Assembly: GCF_004402375.1 (NCBI RefSeq)
Contig: NZ_SOGJ01000012.1
Span: 66,342 to 130,341, forward strand
Reading direction: 5' to 3'
Length of the DNA stretch: 64,000 nucleotides
Origin: Cryobacterium breve
Lineage (GTDB): Bacteria > Actinomycetota > Actinomycetes > Actinomycetales > Microbacteriaceae
The first letter of the stretch is position 1. Each line of letters begins with the position of its first letter. A program made the position numbers and the translations under genes. A model generated the notes under the pieces. That model searched no databases, was not told where the DNA came from, and worked only from the letters and a program-made list of their open reading frames with translations. Below, piece by piece: positions 41,497-51,103 of this stretch.

Positions 41497-44332
41497 CGCT
41501 GTAAAGGCCCTCGGTGAGTCTGCCGAGAGGACCGCAAAGAAGGTCGCCCCGACCGGGGAGGCACTCGACAAGACCGGCAAGGCTGCGAAGGATGCGAAAG
41601 CACCCGTCGAGGACGCCGGCAAGGCCACGAAGAAGCTCGGTGACGAAGCCGACACCGCAGCACCCAAGGTCAAGAAAACCTCAGAGTCCGTCGAGGATCT
41701 GAAGCGGAAGTCTGACGATGCCGCCCAGACCATCGGTGTTGCAGCGGTCGGCATTGGCGCGGCTGTCGTCGCTATGGCTGGCATCTCAGTCAAGAAGTAC
41801 GCCGAATTCGGGCAGGCAATGTCACAGGTCGGCGCTGCGTCCATGGCGTCTGCTGAGGACCAGAAGGCACTGGGCGAATCAGCCCTTGAAGCGGGCGCAT
41901 CCTCGGTGTTCTCGGCCACTGAAGCGGCCAACGCCCAGGTGGAACTTGCCAAAGCTGGACTGGCAACGTCCGACATTCTCGGCGGGGCGCTCGTCGGTTC
42001 CCTCGCCCTCGCCGCTGCAGGTCAGCTCGGCGTGGCCCGGGCGGCGGAGATCGCCGCGACCACCCTGACCGTGTTCAAGCTCAAGGGTGACCAGGCCGGG
42101 CATGTCGCCGACCTGCTCGCTGCGGGCGCGGGCAAAGCTCAGGGTTCCGTCGATGACCTCGCGCTCGGCCTCGACTACGTCGGCGTTACCTTCGCCCGCC
42201 TGAACATCCCCCTCGAGGACACCGTCGGGACCCTCGCACTGTTGGCCTCAAATGGCCTGCTCGGCGAGAAGGCAGGCACCGGTCTGCGCTCGGTCATATC
42301 TTCCCTGACGGCCCCGGTCGCCAAGGGCGCCGAGGTGATGAAGCAGTACGGCATCAACGTTTTCGACGCACAGGGCAAGTTCATCGGCATGGCCGGCGTC
42401 GCCGAGGAGCTGAAGACCGGACTCGGGGGCCTCGACGAACAGACCCGCTCCGCTGCCCTCGGCGCCATCTTCGGCGCTGAAGCGGCATCCGCTGCAGGCA
42501 TCCTCTACGCCTCCGGGGCCAAGGGCGTCGAGGAGTGGACCGAGAACGTCGACGATCAGGGCTACGCCGCCGAACAGGCACGAATCGCCACGGACAATCT
42601 CACCGGGGACATCGAACGCCTCGGCGGATCGATGGACACCGCACTCATCAAGACCGGCTCCCTGGCGAACGAGGCTTTGCGCGAGATGGTGCAGATCCTT
42701 TCCGGACTCGTCGACTGGTACGGCAACCTCGACGAGGGGGTGCAGGGCACCGTCCTGTGGCTTGGTATCGGCACCGGCGCAGCCCTGCTGCTCGGGGGGA
42801 CATTCCTACTCGCGGTCCCGAAGATCGTGGCGTTCCGCGCTGCATTGACCACCCTGAACACAACCATGAAGGGCACCGCCATCGCCGGCGGCGTCATCGG
42901 TCTCGCACTGACAGCGATTCTTCTGGTCCTCGCAGCAGTTGGTGGGGCGAATGCGGACGCTGCGGCAAAGACGCAGGCCTACGGCGACACCCTCGACACC
43001 GTCAGCAAGAAGATCACTTCGAGCACGCGCGACATGGCCAAGGCCAACCTCGCCGCCGAAGAGAGTTTCCTGTGGCTCAAGTCTGACTCGACCTACGACG
43101 CCGCCGAGAAGCTGGGCATCGGCCTCGACCTGGTGACCGATGCGGCAACCGGAAACGTCGGTGCGCTCAAGAGCCTGCAGGAAGAACTCGACGTCGGAGA
43201 GATCGGTTCCAAGCGGTACAAGAAAGCGATCGAGAACTCAGGCCTGAGCGCATCAGACTTCGCCCTCGCCCTCATCCAGGTGCGCGACGGAGTGACTGGT
43301 GAGAACGAATCCATCGAGGAGGCGATCCGTCTCGCCGAGCAGAAGCAGGGCGTTGACGGCGAAACTATCGACGGGAACGCTGGCGTCGGTGAATCCTACG
43401 ATGCAGTCACAGAGTCCGTGGACGCTGTCATTACCTCGGTCGTGGACTTGGCCGCCGAGCTCGACGAACTCAACGGGAAGAACCTCGACGCTCGGGAAGC
43501 TGCGCGCCAGCTCGAATCAGCCTACGACGACTTCGACGCGGCACTGAAGGAGAACGGACCTTCGCTCAACGAGTTCGGGACCGACCTCGACCTGACGACT
43601 GAGAAGGGCCGGGAGAACCAAGCCGCACTCGACGCGATCGCTGCTGCTGCAAGCGCGGCCGGTCAGGCTGTTGTGGACTCTGGTGGGTCGTACGGCGATT
43701 ACCGGGCATCACTGGAAGCCAGCAAGGCACAGATCGACCAGCGGATTGCCGACCTTGGCATCACGGGCGAGGCGGCACAGGACCTCAGCGACAAGATCCT
43801 GCACATCCCTACCAAGGCTGAGTTCACGGCCTACGCCGACACTCAGGCGGCGACGGAAAAGGCCGCGGCGTACAAGCGCCTGTTGGATAGCATCCCCCGG
43901 AACGTCGCAACGTCGTATGCGATCGACTCGGGAACCATCGGCGGCATCCCACGGCAGACGTTCAATCAGGCTGACGGCGGGGTGGTGTCCTACTTCGCGA
44001 ACGGCGGAGAGCACCACGTCGCTCAGATCGCAAAGGCCGGCGCAATGCGGGTCTGGGCAGAGCCGGAAACGGGCGGCGAGGCCTACATCCCCCTCGCCGG
44101 CGCGAAGCGGGGCCGCTCCACAGCGATTCTCGCTGACGTCGCTGACCAGTTCGGTTACCAGCTGGTGCCGGTCGGCGCGCAGTCGTTCGCTGACGGAGGT
44201 CGGCGCGGCGGCCGCCAGGCGCCCACCTCGGGGGCGAGCGTCATCCAGCACATCACCACCCCACCGAATGAGGACCCGCGGATCCTCGCGGCCCAGATAG
44301 CGCGCGAGTTCAAGAAGGCGGTCGCAGGATGA
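41414..44332 (+). CDS. Tape measure protein
   Basis: 972 residues, the largest prophage protein. Ala/Lys-rich helical N-terminus, TP901-type core, hydrophobic helices (GVAAVGIGAAVVAMAGI; VLWLGIGTGAALLLGGTFLL; IAGGVIGLALTAILLVLAAV) and a C-terminus with GEHHVAQIAKAGAMRVWAEP then ETGGEAYIPLAG, a hallmark of actinophage tape measures. Sets tail length; at about 1.5 angstrom per residue the tail would be near 145 nm. Confidence 0.93.
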   Translation: MFEAGALGFRIQMIGSEVFKKDARSADDAVKALGESAERTAKKVAPTGEALDKTGKAAKDAKAPVEDAGKATKKLGDEADTAAPKVKKTSESVEDLKRKSDDAAQTIGVAAVGIGAAVVAMAGISVKKYAEFGQAMSQVGAASMASAEDQKALGESALEAGASSVFSATEAANAQVELAKAGLATSDILGGALVGSLALAAAGQLGVARAAEIAATTLTVFKLKGDQAGHVADLLAAGAGKAQGSVDDLALGLDYVGVTFARLNIPLEDTVGTLALLASNGLLGEKAGTGLRSVISSLTAPVAKGAEVMKQYGINVFDAQGKFIGMAGVAEELKTGLGGLDEQTRSAALGAIFGAEAASAAGILYASGAKGVEEWTENVDDQGYAAEQARIATDNLTGDIERLGGSMDTALIKTGSLANEALREMVQILSGLVDWYGNLDEGVQGTVLWLGIGTGAALLLGGTFLLAVPKIVAFRAALTTLNTTMKGTAIAGGVIGLALTAILLVLAAVGGANADAAAKTQAYGDTLDTVSKKITSSTRDMAKANLAAEESFLWLKSDSTYDAAEKLGIGLDLVTDAATGNVGALKSLQEELDVGEIGSKRYKKAIENSGLSASDFALALIQVRDGVTGENESIEEAIRLAEQKQGVDGETIDGNAGVGESYDAVTESVDAVITSVVDLAAELDELNGKNLDAREAARQLESAYDDFDAALKENGPSLNEFGTDLDLTTEKGRENQAALDAIAAAASAAGQAVVDSGGSYGDYRASLEASKAQIDQRIADLGITGEAAQDLSDKILHIPTKAEFTAYADTQAATEKAAAYKRLLDSIPRNVATSYAIDSGTIGGIPRQTFNQADGGVVSYFANGGEHHVAQIAKAGAMRVWAEPETGGEAYIPLAGAKRGRSTAILADVADQFGYQLVPVGAQSFADGGRRGGRQAPTSGASVIQHITTPPNEDPRILAAQIAREFKKAVAG

Positions 44333-45192
44333 CGACATTCACCATCGGCGGGCTCACCGCCGAAGACGGCGAAATGGACAGATCCCGGGGGCGCATCTAC
44401 TTCAGCGACCTAGGCGACTGGTACTCCGGCGCCGAATCGAAAACGGACATCAACGAGCGCGCGCAGGGTGACGGTGCACACGGCATCGACGTCGACCTGC
44501 GCGGCTCGGCCGCTTTCACATTCACCGGCTGGTACGAGGGCGACACGTGGGCGGACGTGCTCACGATGATGGACCGGTTCAAGCAGGCCACCATCACGAG
44601 GCGCACCATTCCCGTCTCAGTCGAGGACGAACTCGGCGTCACGTCCCGGATCGTGTCAGTGCGAGCTGCCCCGCTGCGGGAGGACAAGTTGGCGCGGGCG
44701 TTCGATTTCGCCATTGACATGCACGCTCTTGACCCGCTTCGGTACGGTCCGGCGGTTTCCGTATCTACCGGCCTCCCGACGGCGGGCGGTGGCATCACTT
44801 TTCCGATCACGTATCCGATCAGCTACGGCACTCCGGGTGATCCTGGCCGCGTCACGGTGAGCAACCCGGGCACGGCTCCCACGTACTCGATCTTGGAGAT
44901 CACGGGCGGCATGTCAGGTGGGTTCGAGCTGACGGAGGTCACCACGGGCCGCACGTTGCGGTTCGAGCGTCCGATCCCGGATGGTTCGACCATCTACCTG
45001 AATCCGCGCACGGGCATGGTGTCGATGGACGGGCCGTCGGATGTGTCCCGGTACCTGAGCCGTTCAGAGTTCTGGTCGGTTCCGGCTGCAGTCGGCGACG
45101 TTCCTGGCATGCGTGAGATTCAGTTCAATTCCCTGGGCATCGTCACCGGCACCCCCACTCTCAAGGCGATCACCGCGCCGGCGTTCTGGTGA
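44329..45192 (+). CDS. Distal tail protein (Dit-like)
   Basis: 287 residues, ATGA overlap. FTFTGWYEGDTWADVLTMMD and DFAIDMHALDPLRYG are typical of the siphovirus Dit N-terminal ring domain, followed by a galectin-like second half. Hub of the baseplate. Confidence 0.82.
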   Translation: MTTFTIGGLTAEDGEMDRSRGRIYFSDLGDWYSGAESKTDINERAQGDGAHGIDVDLRGSAAFTFTGWYEGDTWADVLTMMDRFKQATITRRTIPVSVEDELGVTSRIVSVRAAPLREDKLARAFDFAIDMHALDPLRYGPAVSVSTGLPTAGGGITFPITYPISYGTPGDPGRVTVSNPGTAPTYSILEITGGMSGGFELTEVTTGRTLRFERPIPDGSTIYLNPRTGMVSMDGPSDVSRYLSRSEFWSVPAAVGDVPGMREIQFNSLGIVTGTPTLKAITAPAFW

Positions 45193-45222
45193 CTTCCCCT
45201 CTTCTACCGTTTGGAGTTTCAC

Positions 45223-46242
45223 ATGGCACTAACTGACGCATTCCCCGGAGCTCCCGGCGTTGCTGATTCCGTTGACCTCCGCAAGGGGCTTGCCGGGCTG
45301 ATCGTGCGCGACACGGCAGGCAACGCCCGCCCGGGCATCTTCCCCCGGCACACGAACGCGCTGGTCACGGCCCGCGCCGACATGATGCTCGATATCGCCG
45401 CATTCGAGGGTGCGGCGGTTCGCGGCGGTGGGCCCCTCTTCATCGCCAACGCCGGCATTGACCAGTCGCCCGTGCTGGCGAATGCACCCGCGGCGAATTC
45501 TCGCATCGATGTTCTGTATTTCAAGCAGAACGAGAACGGCTACAACGGTTTCGCAGACGGCACGATTACCCCCATCTTCGGCATCGTCACCGGTGCCGCG
45601 TCGGGAATCCCCGCGAAGCCGTCCATTGCAGGCATCGCGGGTGCTGTGGAGTTGGCGACGATCACGGTCCCGTCGACTGCCACGGCCACGAACTCGGGCG
45701 GCGTGGTCATCACGCAGTCGTACCAGTTCACGAGCACGTCGGGCGGTCTGCTCTGGTTCCGAACTTCCACCGAGCGCGATGCGTTCGCGGCCCCGATCGG
45801 GCTTCACTGCTTCGTCCTGTCAGACGGTGTCGAGCATTCCCGTGGCGCGTTGGCTTGGCGGAATGCTTCGGGCGGGCGGATTGGCGTGAACCGCCGACTG
45901 ACCGAACTTGTATTGAGTGACGCATGGACGGATGTGTGCACGGTCAGCGCAGTTAGCTCCGGAGGGCCTTGCTCTGCTGACTGGACCATGCTGTTCATCA
46001 ACGGCAATTCGGGTGCAGATCGGACGCTGAATACCCGCATCGTGTGCGATGGCGTTCTGATCGGTGTGGAGGTTCCGTACAACGCACCCCTGACGAATGG
46101 CACCACTGGTCTGGGTGCTGCATTCAGCGCAGAGTCCACTCCTAGTGCCGGGGCTCACGTGTGGAAGTTGCAGGCTGCTGGTGTGGGTACGGCTAATGCC
46201 GTCCTCTCCAAGCGGGCCGCGCTGACGGTCACGGAGCACTGA
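45223..46242 (+). CDS. Tail-tip/receptor-binding candidate
   Basis: 339 residues from ATG 45223 with GGAG about eight bases upstream; a TTG four codons earlier is less likely. VDLRKGLAGLIVRDTAGNAR near the N-terminus resembles upper-baseplate proteins. The last about 75 residues (VCDGVLIGVEVPYNAPL, then TPSAGAHVWKLQAAG) match the C-terminus of the 48287 gene product, so they probably share a beta-sandwich module. Confidence 0.7.
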   Translation: MALTDAFPGAPGVADSVDLRKGLAGLIVRDTAGNARPGIFPRHTNALVTARADMMLDIAAFEGAAVRGGGPLFIANAGIDQSPVLANAPAANSRIDVLYFKQNENGYNGFADGTITPIFGIVTGAASGIPAKPSIAGIAGAVELATITVPSTATATNSGGVVITQSYQFTSTSGGLLWFRTSTERDAFAAPIGLHCFVLSDGVEHSRGALAWRNASGGRIGVNRRLTELVLSDAWTDVCTVSAVSSGGPCSADWTMLFINGNSGADRTLNTRIVCDGVLIGVEVPYNAPLTNGTTGLGAAFSAESTPSAGAHVWKLQAAGVGTANAVLSKRAALTVTEH

Positions 46243-46244
46243 CC

Positions 46245-47063
46245 ATGACAAACACCCCAGCCGAGTTCATCGCCTACTGTCTCGCCCACCCACAGGACCG
46301 TGACGGTTCGACGTGGGACCAGAAGTGTGTCGCCCTCGTCTTCCGGGCGGGCGGATTCACGGACTCCCGCAACTCGGCATATCGGGCCGCACTCGCCACC
46401 GAAGCCGCCGGGCACAAGCTCGACACAACCACCCCGCTCGACAGGCTGCCGGCCGGCTGGTTCGTCTACTTCGATAAAGCCGGCCCGGACAACGGGCACA
46501 TCGGCATGACCACCGGCAACGGCCAGTTCGGGTCAGCCAACTGGCGGGCGAAGGGCTGGGGAACCGCACTGGGCCAGATGTCCATCCAGTTCTACATCGA
46601 CTCTGGCGCTCGCTATATGGGCGCATCCCCGTACTTCATCAACACCACCTTGGACCTAAGCGGGCTTGCCTCGCTGGACCTCACCCCTGTCATAGAAAAG
46701 AGACGCCCCATGTCCGCACTGATCCGCAACTATGACGGCTCGATTGGCCTTGTCACCGAAGACGGCGAATTGATCCCCCTGGCGAGCATGACGGAGGTTG
46801 ACTCACTCCGTGCCACTGGCATTGTCGGTGACTTCGTGCAGATGCCGGACGGGCTGATCTGGAACACGCTCACGGCGATCACGGGCAGGAAGCTCGTACA
46901 GCGGTCAGGAAACCCTGACGCTACGGCTGCTGCTCTCGCGCCCCTGCTCGTCTCAGCGGTCGTCGCCGGGCTTGCTGGCACGGGTTCCGGGCTGACTGAG
47001 GAGCAGGTGGCACAGGCGACCGAGGCTGCTGTGCGCGCCGTGTTCGCTGACGCGGCCAAGTAG
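46245..47063 (+). CDS. CHAP/NlpC-type peptidoglycan hydrolase (lysin)
   Basis: 272 residues. QKCVALVFRAGG supplies the Cys and GHIGMTTGNGQFGS the His of a papain-like (CHAP or NlpC/P60) hydrolase. The C-terminal part from about residue 156 (MSALIRNYDGSIGLVTEDGE) is a probable binding or trimerising domain, and its Met at 46710 has AAAAGAGA upstream, a possible internal start. It sits among tail-tip genes, so it could be endolysin or tail lysin; no other lysin is visible. Confidence 0.75.
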   Translation: MTNTPAEFIAYCLAHPQDRDGSTWDQKCVALVFRAGGFTDSRNSAYRAALATEAAGHKLDTTTPLDRLPAGWFVYFDKAGPDNGHIGMTTGNGQFGSANWRAKGWGTALGQMSIQFYIDSGARYMGASPYFINTTLDLSGLASLDLTPVIEKRRPMSALIRNYDGSIGLVTEDGELIPLASMTEVDSLRATGIVGDFVQMPDGLIWNTLTAITGRKLVQRSGNPDATAAALAPLLVSAVVAGLAGTGSGLTEEQVAQATEAAVRAVFADAAK

Positions 47064-47069
47064 CCGGCC

Positions 47070-48287
47070 GTGACCAGCTACTTCATCGGGGACCTCCGCT
47101 CGGGCCCCATCGCCGTGCGCAACCTGGCCCCGACCTCTGGCCCATGGTCTGATCGGCTCGGCGCGCCACAATCCGTCGACGTGACCTTGAACATGAACTC
47201 TCCCGAGATCCGCACCTTGGACCTGCGAAACGTCGCAACGGAGGCGAAGGCATATCTGGGCGTCGAAGAGGGCGGCGTGATCATGGCGTGCGATCCGATC
47301 TGGACCCGCAACTACGACCGTGACGCCGGCACACTGAAGCTCGGGGCGCTCGGCTGGGGGTCGTACTACAACCACCGGCTGATCCTGCCGCTGCTCGCGA
47401 AAGTAATCGGACTGAACCAGTGGACGGTCCCTGATCCTGAGAACCCGGCGAAGACGATCCCTAACCCGCTGCTGGCGACGGTGATCAACGGCGTCAGCCT
47501 GGGCACGAGGGCTAAGCGACTCCTGCAGCAGGCTCACCTGTGGACAGGTGGGGCGCTCCCGATGGTCTTTCAGGCTGATGAGGCCGACGACCGCACGAAG
47601 ACGTATGACGGCACCGATTTCAAGTCGGTGGGCGAGGCCATCAAGCAGATCTCCGAGATGGAGAACGGCCCAGAGATGCGTTTCGAGTCACGGTTCACCG
47701 CCGACCGGCGCGGGGTCGAGGTGCTCTTTCGCACGGGCACTGTCGCACAGCCGCTCCTCACGTCGCAGTCAGTGCCCATGTGGGATGTCACCGCGCCCCA
47801 GTCGGCAGTGTCCAACTTCAAGACGGACTCAGATGCTTCCGATATGGGTTCGCTGGCGTGGCAGACAGGCGGGCGGCAGGCTGACACGGTTCTGGTCGCT
47901 CGCGCCTATGACCCTGCGCTGGTGGATGCGGGCTATCCGCTGATGGAGCGGTTCGATTCGTCGCACTCGTCGGTGGAGATTCAGGGCACCCTCGACTCCT
48001 ACGCCGCTGACAATATGGCTTCGGGCCGGTATCCAACGGAGGAGTGGTCATTCATTGCTCAGGCGCGCCCGGTTGATGCTGATGGTTTCCCGGCTGGCCC
48101 GTTCGTCGGCCAGTACTCGACCGGTGACTATGCCGACCTGAAGTTTGCGAAGTTCGACCCGGAAACAAACGCCGGCGACCCGTACCTCCAAGCGGGCGGC
48201 ACTTCCCGGCACCGCATCGTCGGCCTGTCCGGGGATGAGAAGGGCGCATCAATCAACGTTCAATTAGCTCCAAAGGTAGGTATCTGA
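47070..48287 (+). CDS. Tail hub / minor tail protein
   Basis: 405 residues from GTG 47070. LDLRNVATEAKAYLGVEEGG and MRFESRFTADRRGVEVLFR, with VSNFKTDSDASDMGSLAW, resemble the hub (Tal/gp27-like) domain of actinophage minor tail proteins. Ends with a one-base overlap with the fibre gene. Confidence 0.75.
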   Translation: MTSYFIGDLRSGPIAVRNLAPTSGPWSDRLGAPQSVDVTLNMNSPEIRTLDLRNVATEAKAYLGVEEGGVIMACDPIWTRNYDRDAGTLKLGALGWGSYYNHRLILPLLAKVIGLNQWTVPDPENPAKTIPNPLLATVINGVSLGTRAKRLLQQAHLWTGGALPMVFQADEADDRTKTYDGTDFKSVGEAIKQISEMENGPEMRFESRFTADRRGVEVLFRTGTVAQPLLTSQSVPMWDVTAPQSAVSNFKTDSDASDMGSLAWQTGGRQADTVLVARAYDPALVDAGYPLMERFDSSHSSVEIQGTLDSYAADNMASGRYPTEEWSFIAQARPVDADGFPAGPFVGQYSTGDYADLKFAKFDPETNAGDPYLQAGGTSRHRIVGLSGDEKGASINVQLAPKVGI

Positions 48288-50344
48288 TGGGCATCTACAA
48301 GCCCCCCGCTGGCGACGGTTTGCAAGTTCTCGTGGACAAGTTTGACAAGCTAGAGTCCCGGCTGCGCGAGCTGGAGCGCCCTTCCGGTACCCAGATCCAG
48401 TCGACCTCGGGGACGGCTCAGGCGGCCGTCGTGCACGCTGCTACCGCCCAGACGGCCGCCGACGCAGCTGACACGAAGGCTGTTCAGGCGCAGTCGTCTG
48501 CGGCCACGGCGCAGGTTGACGCTACGGCCGCACAGGTCTCTGCTGTTGCTGCCCAGTCTGCGGCTGTCGCGGCTCAGGGGGCAGCGGACACTGCGGTTTT
48601 GAGTGCGGCCGCTGCGGACGCGAAGGCAGTCGCAGCAAACAGCGCGGCGGGGACTGCGCAGACCGCAGCTAGCAGTGCCATCTCAGCAGCGTCGGCCGCT
48701 GACGCGAAGGCGGCTACCGCGCAGGGCCAGGCGGACACCGCGACGACCAATGCGGCGGCGGCGAGCTCGGCGGCGGCATCTGCTCAGTCGTCGGCCAACA
48801 CTGCCACGACGAACGCGGCGACGGCTCAGACACAGGCCGATACTGCCAAGTCAGATGCGGCGACCGCCCAGACCAAGGCAAACCTCGCCGACACGAATGC
48901 CGCTGCTGCAGCGGGCATCGCAAATGCGAAAGCCGTGGTGCTGTACCAGACCGCCGCCCCGGGGGTAGCGTTCCAGAACGCGCTCACGCTGTGGATCGAC
49001 ACGACCAGCAACCTGAACACCCCGAAGAAGTGGGTGTCCGGGTCCACTTGGGCGGCCGTGACCGACAAGGTCGCCACGGATGCAGCCAGCGCGGCCACTG
49101 CGGCGGGCTCTGCCGCGTCGACAGCGCAAGGGCAGGCCAACACTGCGACTACGAATGCGGCGACCGCACAGACTGCAGCAAACACCGCGCAGGGCCAGGC
49201 GGACACCGCGACGACCAATGCGGCCAACGCGCAAACGCAAGCGAATACTGCAACGTCGAACGCGGCCACGGCGCAGACCGCTGCGAACACGGCAGATGGG
49301 AAGGCTGTCAGCGCACAGACCGCAGCCAACACGGCGCAGACTGCCGCGAACAACGCCGCTACCGCCGCTGCCGCCGCTGACGGGAAAGCCGTCACCGCGC
49401 AGACCACGGCGAACGGGAAGAACAAAATCATCTTTTCGACCGCGGCCGCTTCTGGAACGGCTTACGTCGAGGGCGATACGTGGTTCAAGACGACCGACGC
49501 CTTGATCACCGGGCAATGGGTGTTCACCTCTGGGGCGTGGGCTGCACGCACCATCGACAACGCGGTAATCGCGAACCTCGACGCGGGGAAAATCTCGACC
49601 GGGTTTCTTGCTGCCGCGCGTATTGCAGCGGGAACCATCTCGGCGGCAATGATCAGCGCTGGAGCCATCGACGGAAAAACGATTACCGGCGCAACCGTGC
49701 AAACCTCTGCGAGCACAACGGTCGCCAGGATCGTCCTCACAGCAGGCATCGGTATCGAGTCATTCGCCGGCGGTGTCAGCTCCCCTTACGCCAAGCTGAA
49801 CGCTGCTGGTCTGGCATTCAAGGCCAACCCGGGGCAGGCCACGAACGACCTGACCATCGATAGCACCGGCATTACGTTTGGATCCAACGCCCTGGGCCGC
49901 ATCGACGGAAGTGTAAATTTCGGCGGCAAGGTGACGGGTGCGGGAATACGGCGGATCCTCGGCGAGGGCTGGCGACTGTTCTCTGATGCCCAATATCTGG
50001 CAACGACGGCAATGGCGGATATCCCGTTTGTCACTACGACTGTTGTGACCGATGGAAGCCAGCAGGTGACGATCGAAGGCAGCGCGCTCATCAAGGATGG
50101 CAACTCGGGCTCACTCCGGCTTGCCTCAATGCAGGTGATTTGCGACGGTGCTGTAGTTGGGGAACGGCTGACCGACATTGTCATCACCAACCTGCCCGGG
50201 CAATCTCCCGCGTGCACCGCGAATATCCGGGTCCGACACACGCCTACCGCGGGGTCGCACGTCTACAAGTTGCAGGGCATGTGCAAAGACGCGTCTTCCA
50301 TTTTCATTCGTCAGGCAGACATCATCGTTTCATCGCACTCGTGA
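48287..50344 (+). CDS. Tail fibre with alanine-rich coiled coils
   Basis: 685 residues. About residues 40-220 and 260-370 are Ala/Thr/Gln heptad-like repeats (units like TAQTAANTAQGQADTATTNA), separated by a small domain (WIDTTSNLNTPKKWVSGSTW) that recurs after the second coil (TWFKTTDALITGQWVFTSGA). A DUF1983-like beta region and a C-terminal module shared with 45223 follow. Likely trimeric receptor-binding fibre. Confidence 0.85.
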   Translation: MGIYKPPAGDGLQVLVDKFDKLESRLRELERPSGTQIQSTSGTAQAAVVHAATAQTAADAADTKAVQAQSSAATAQVDATAAQVSAVAAQSAAVAAQGAADTAVLSAAAADAKAVAANSAAGTAQTAASSAISAASAADAKAATAQGQADTATTNAAAASSAAASAQSSANTATTNAATAQTQADTAKSDAATAQTKANLADTNAAAAAGIANAKAVVLYQTAAPGVAFQNALTLWIDTTSNLNTPKKWVSGSTWAAVTDKVATDAASAATAAGSAASTAQGQANTATTNAATAQTAANTAQGQADTATTNAANAQTQANTATSNAATAQTAANTADGKAVSAQTAANTAQTAANNAATAAAAADGKAVTAQTTANGKNKIIFSTAAASGTAYVEGDTWFKTTDALITGQWVFTSGAWAARTIDNAVIANLDAGKISTGFLAAARIAAGTISAAMISAGAIDGKTITGATVQTSASTTVARIVLTAGIGIESFAGGVSSPYAKLNAAGLAFKANPGQATNDLTIDSTGITFGSNALGRIDGSVNFGGKVTGAGIRRILGEGWRLFSDAQYLATTAMADIPFVTTTVVTDGSQQVTIEGSALIKDGNSGSLRLASMQVICDGAVVGERLTDIVITNLPGQSPACTANIRVRHTPTAGSHVYKLQGMCKDASSIFIRQADIIVSSHS

Positions 50345-50785
50345 CTAGTTCGCCACACAGGAGGTGGGAACGCCCTGCTCGTTGATCCATCCGGGGGCGA
50401 ATCCGGGGTCACAGGTGAACGTCGGGTTTGTCATCCACTCATCGAATGGGTTGACAGTCGGGGTTGCTGGGGCGGCGGGGGCAACGTCGACGGGCGGGGA
50501 ACCGTTGACGGGCGGGGCCGCGGGAGATGGCGCGGCTTCCGGCGGGGTGACGACCTCCACCGCATCGGTGGTGTCTTCCACTTGGGCGTCGGCGTCAACG
50601 GGCGCGGGCTCGGCCTCTGCGTCCGCCTCGACCGGAATGATCTCCGGTGCAGCCGGCGTGGGCGTCCACGTGCGCTCCACAGCGACACCGGTCCGGTGAG
50701 CCCCGGCCGGCACCGCAACCTCCCCGCACCCGGTCAGCGACACGGCAACGACAACGGCAACAACGGCACCCCAGAAAGTCTTCAT
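50345..50785 (-). CDS. Prophage lipoprotein, operator-controlled
   Basis: 146 residues. Signal peptide with lipobox LTGC at about residue 20, long Pro/Ala/Val/Glu-rich spacer, C-terminal Cys pair in TFTCDPGFAPGWINEQGVPT followed by SCV. Opposite to and abutting the fibre gene; expressed from its own leaderless promoter with a palindromic operator, next to an RHH regulator. Cell-surface display in the lysogen, perhaps superinfection exclusion, is inferred. Confidence 0.75.
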   Translation of the reverse strand: MKTFWGAVVAVVVAVSLTGCGEVAVPAGAHRTGVAVERTWTPTPAAPEIIPVEADAEAEPAPVDADAQVEDTTDAVEVVTPPEAAPSPAAPPVNGSPPVDVAPAAPATPTVNPFDEWMTNPTFTCDPGFAPGWINEQGVPTSCVAN

Positions 50786-50792
50786 AGGTCAG

Positions 50793-50822
50793 ACTCTAGA
50801 GGTGTATATACACCTCCGTCTA
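50793..50822 (-). promoter_or_regulatory. Promoter with 18-bp palindromic operator as exact spacer
   Basis: Minus-strand TAGACG (50817-50822), then the perfect palindrome GAGGTGTATATACACCTC (50799-50816), then TAGAGT (50793-50798), then 7 bases to the lipoprotein ATG. A protein on the palindrome would block RNA polymerase. Confidence 0.7.
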
Positions 50823-50840
50823 GCCGGACCTACCCCCATT

Positions 50841-50987
50841 TCAGGGAGACGCTACGTACTCCTCCAGGCCTCGGACGATCACAGCGGTGAGCGTCTCTCC
50901 GCGCTCGGCCGCTTTCGCTTTCGCCGCGGCCTTCAACTCTTCCGGAATCCGGGTTGCCGTGATCGGTGTCTTCGGCTGATTCGGCAT
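50841..50987 (-). CDS. Ribbon-helix-helix regulator
   Basis: 48 residues from ATG 50985-50987. ITATRIPEELKAAAKAKAAE with RGETLTAVIVRGLEEYV has the strand-helix-helix pattern of Arc/MetJ-type DNA-binding proteins. It lies immediately upstream, same strand, of the palindromic operator and lipoprotein, which it probably represses. GAGAAT is six bases before the ATG. Confidence 0.75.
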   Translation of the reverse strand: MPNQPKTPITATRIPEELKAAAKAKAAERGETLTAVIVRGLEEYVASP

Positions 50988-51019
50988 GCCCGCATTCTCA
51001 CACAAACCAAGGAGCACCC

Positions 51020-51103
51020 ATGGCCTGCTGCCACGATCCGCATTCAACGTGCCCACGTGGCCCATCTTGCGATACCAACACCTGCGAGCTCGTGAGTGGC
51101 TGA
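51020..51103 (+). CDS. 27-residue cysteine-rich microprotein
   Basis: ATG 51020 with AAGGAG eight bases upstream. MACCHDPHSTCPRGPSCDTN, then TCELVSG: five Cys and two His in 27 residues, possible zinc binding. Its end overlaps the next GTG start by eight bases, so it may be a leader peptide for coupling. Confidence 0.5.
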   Translation: MACCHDPHSTCPRGPSCDTNTCELVSG

